DNA from: Siniperca chuatsi
Lineage: Eukaryota; Chordata; Actinopteri; Centrarchiformes; Sinipercidae
Assembly (NCBI RefSeq): GCF_020085105.1
Contig: NC_058060.1
Coordinates: forward strand, 7,943,398-8,007,397
DNA: 64,000 bases
Direction: 5' to 3'
Shown here: positions 62,350 through 64,000 of the stretch, in pieces
How the letters are laid out: the number at the start of each line of letters is the position of its first letter
Numbering within the stretch: the stretch's first letter is position 1
Notes under the pieces: model-generated
Databases searched by the model: none
Told to the model about the DNA's origin: nothing
The model's input: the letters and a program-made list of their open reading frames with translations, nothing else
Position numbers and translations under genes: made by a program

Positions 62350-62689
62350 AAAACGATTCTTTTCATTAGCGATTTCATCTGCTGATTATTTTTCTGACTA
62401 ATCGTTTCATCTATGAAATGTCAAAAAAATCATGAGAAAACGTCCGTCACAACTTCCCTCCAACCCCCAACCGACCAACTGCCCAAACCCCCCCCAAAAA
62501 ATATTCCGTTTACCATAATACAACAAACAAAAGCAGCAAATGCTCACATCTGACAAGCTGAAGAGGATGTTTGTCATTTTTTCACTATCTTTTCTTGACA
62601 AACGGCTGAAACGATTAACCGATTATCAAAATAGTTGCCCGTTATTTTTCTGACAAATGACAATTAATCGACTAATTGTTTCAGCCCTA
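62350..62689. repeat. AT-rich TAGRGCTGCAA-family repeat
   Basis: Ends acaattaatcgactaattgt followed by ttcagcccta, with the family's internal segments in order (fully present but diverged). Confidence 0.65.
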
Positions 62690-64000
62690 AAAACTACGCG
62701 TTACCATTAAAAGTTGACTGGCAAGTTTATATATTTAGAACCACTTTTATTTGCCATTTCTACATTTTGTTATTCACCGTCTTGTCTCGCTTTCAAACTC
62801 GGAACCCTCTGTTTCACAGCTCAGCGAATATAAAACGAATGTCACATTTTATAACTGACATCAGTGTGCTTCATGTGAACATTTGATTGTTTTCAAGCCG
62901 AATCCATCATGTCACAATGTTGTATATGAGTTTTGGGAAAGGCCTTGTATCTGTAAACGCTAAGACATTTTTAAGTTTGGCACTTATTCTTGATTCCAAG
63001 ATCAAGAGCAAAAAATGCAATCGTTCTTAGAATTGAGACATTTCAGTGCTCTGAACACAAGTGTGGAGGCTTGTGGAGGAGTGCGGTGCTGCTTCTACCA
63101 CTAGGTGGGGCTGCACATTAACGTCACTGCTGAGCGCCTGGCAGTTTGGAGCTGGAGCTGCACACTGGCCTGCCTGAGGTTTTTGAGGTAAACACCAGAA
63201 GAACAAGCTGCAAGACTAGAAGAAACTACCGTGACTATTTGATGGAAACATCACAGCAAATGATTCAGAGCGTGAACTTGTACGCGAGACACTTTACCAA
63301 ACAGAGGGCAGTGTTTGAAATATAAAAGCAATTTCAAGCTGGAAACTAAACAATAACATGATTAAAACTCCCAAACTTGAAATGTAGTAACTTTACACAA
63401 ACACTAAAACTACTCCGAACTGCTGATGCAGGGAACTGCAGGGAAGCAAAATGCTTAAGAAGGGCGCTCTTTTGCTCTTGAGAAAAGGACATTTTCGTTC
63501 TAACTTCCATCTTCATTGGTGTCTTTGCACCAGGCAATGACAGCACTTTGACAGCACTGATGCAAAGATTTATGTGGCTGATTTACACTCCCAGAACAGA
63601 TGCATGTCTGCACCACACTGAAAAGAAGCTATTGGGGTTAACATCTACCGTCTTGAGTGTAAAGGAATAAAGCAGGAACAAAGCAGTCACTACAAAGCCC
63701 ACTGTCACCATTGACCAGCATTATCAAAGGCATTTCTACGCTGGGTTACAGTGTATCATCTTATGCCAGCGCATTGGGTTAATTGGGACCAAACCAGATA
63801 CATTTGTAGCGAAAATGCCTCGATTAGGGGGCCCTAAGATGTGAGATCATGTGAACAGACCACCTGTGGGGCTTTCATAGCTATTTCAATATCATTCATG
63901 TCAAGGCCCTCTGCACTCGCTGACACGGCTTGAGTCGAGGGAGAAGATGTTTCAATTCAGGCTCGGCGGGAAAAAAACCCCCCCAAACACAAGACGCAGG

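Larger units (their letters stand above)
59335..64000. other. Right-end region without a recognised gene
   Basis: About 4.7 kb. Contains a (GT)n tract (60467-60500) and an AT-rich family copy (62350-62689). The part 60720-60930 is compositionally balanced and repeat-free, possibly regulatory. No exon of FZD8, the next gene in the human order, was recognised. Confidence 0.5.

Overview
This is a stretch of a teleost (probably perciform-like) nuclear genome. The evidence is spliced vertebrate genes with GT-AG introns, long AC/GT microsatellites, and several interspersed repeat types familiar from spiny-rayed fish. There is no operon structure and nothing prokaryotic or plasmid-like. The gene order, all on the + strand, is crem (3' end), ccny (complete), gjd4 (complete), then a decayed cytochrome P450 family 2 gene. 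The CREM-CCNY-GJD4 order matches human chromosome 10p11.21, so this is a conserved vertebrate block. FZD8, the next human gene, is not visible here.

Layout. Positions 25-1815 hold the last two coding exons of a CREM-type bZIP factor, with its 3' UTR to about 2940 (polyA signal at 2918). A roughly 2.4-kb spacer leads to a CpG-rich promoter. Ten coding exons of cyclin Y follow (5895-43750), encoding 341 residues, the same length as human CCNY. Its intron 1 is about 23.6 kb, and its 3' UTR runs to about 47000 (polyA signal at 46978). A 4.4-kb gene-poor spacer then leads to gjd4 (51412-52914, two coding exons, 427 residues). From 56038 to 59254 lies an unprocessed CYP2 pseudogene with frameshifts, missing exons, an internal duplication, a damaged heme-binding region and inserted repeats. 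The last 4.6 kb has no recognisable gene.

Repeats account for much of the rest. There is an AT-rich family with ends like TAGRGCTGCAA, present in about ten copies. There are hAT-type non-autonomous elements with 8-bp target-site duplications, including one hAT-like element nested inside another and one that splits a LINE fragment. There are two TTAA-flanked MITEs, a roughly 295-bp element with perfect 29-bp inverted ends, a LINE L2-type 3' end, a tRNA-headed SINE remnant and many (GT)n tracts. Three (GT)n tracts lie directly against splice sites of ccny.

The three intact genes do not form one pathway. CREM is a cAMP-responsive transcription factor. Cyclin Y recruits CDK14/CDK16 kinases to membranes, with a role in Wnt/LRP6 signalling. 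Gjd4 is a delta-class gap-junction channel subunit. I see no new biological system here. The most useful observations are the UG-repeat-flanked ccny exons, the lesions of the P450 pseudogene, and the datable nested transposon insertions.
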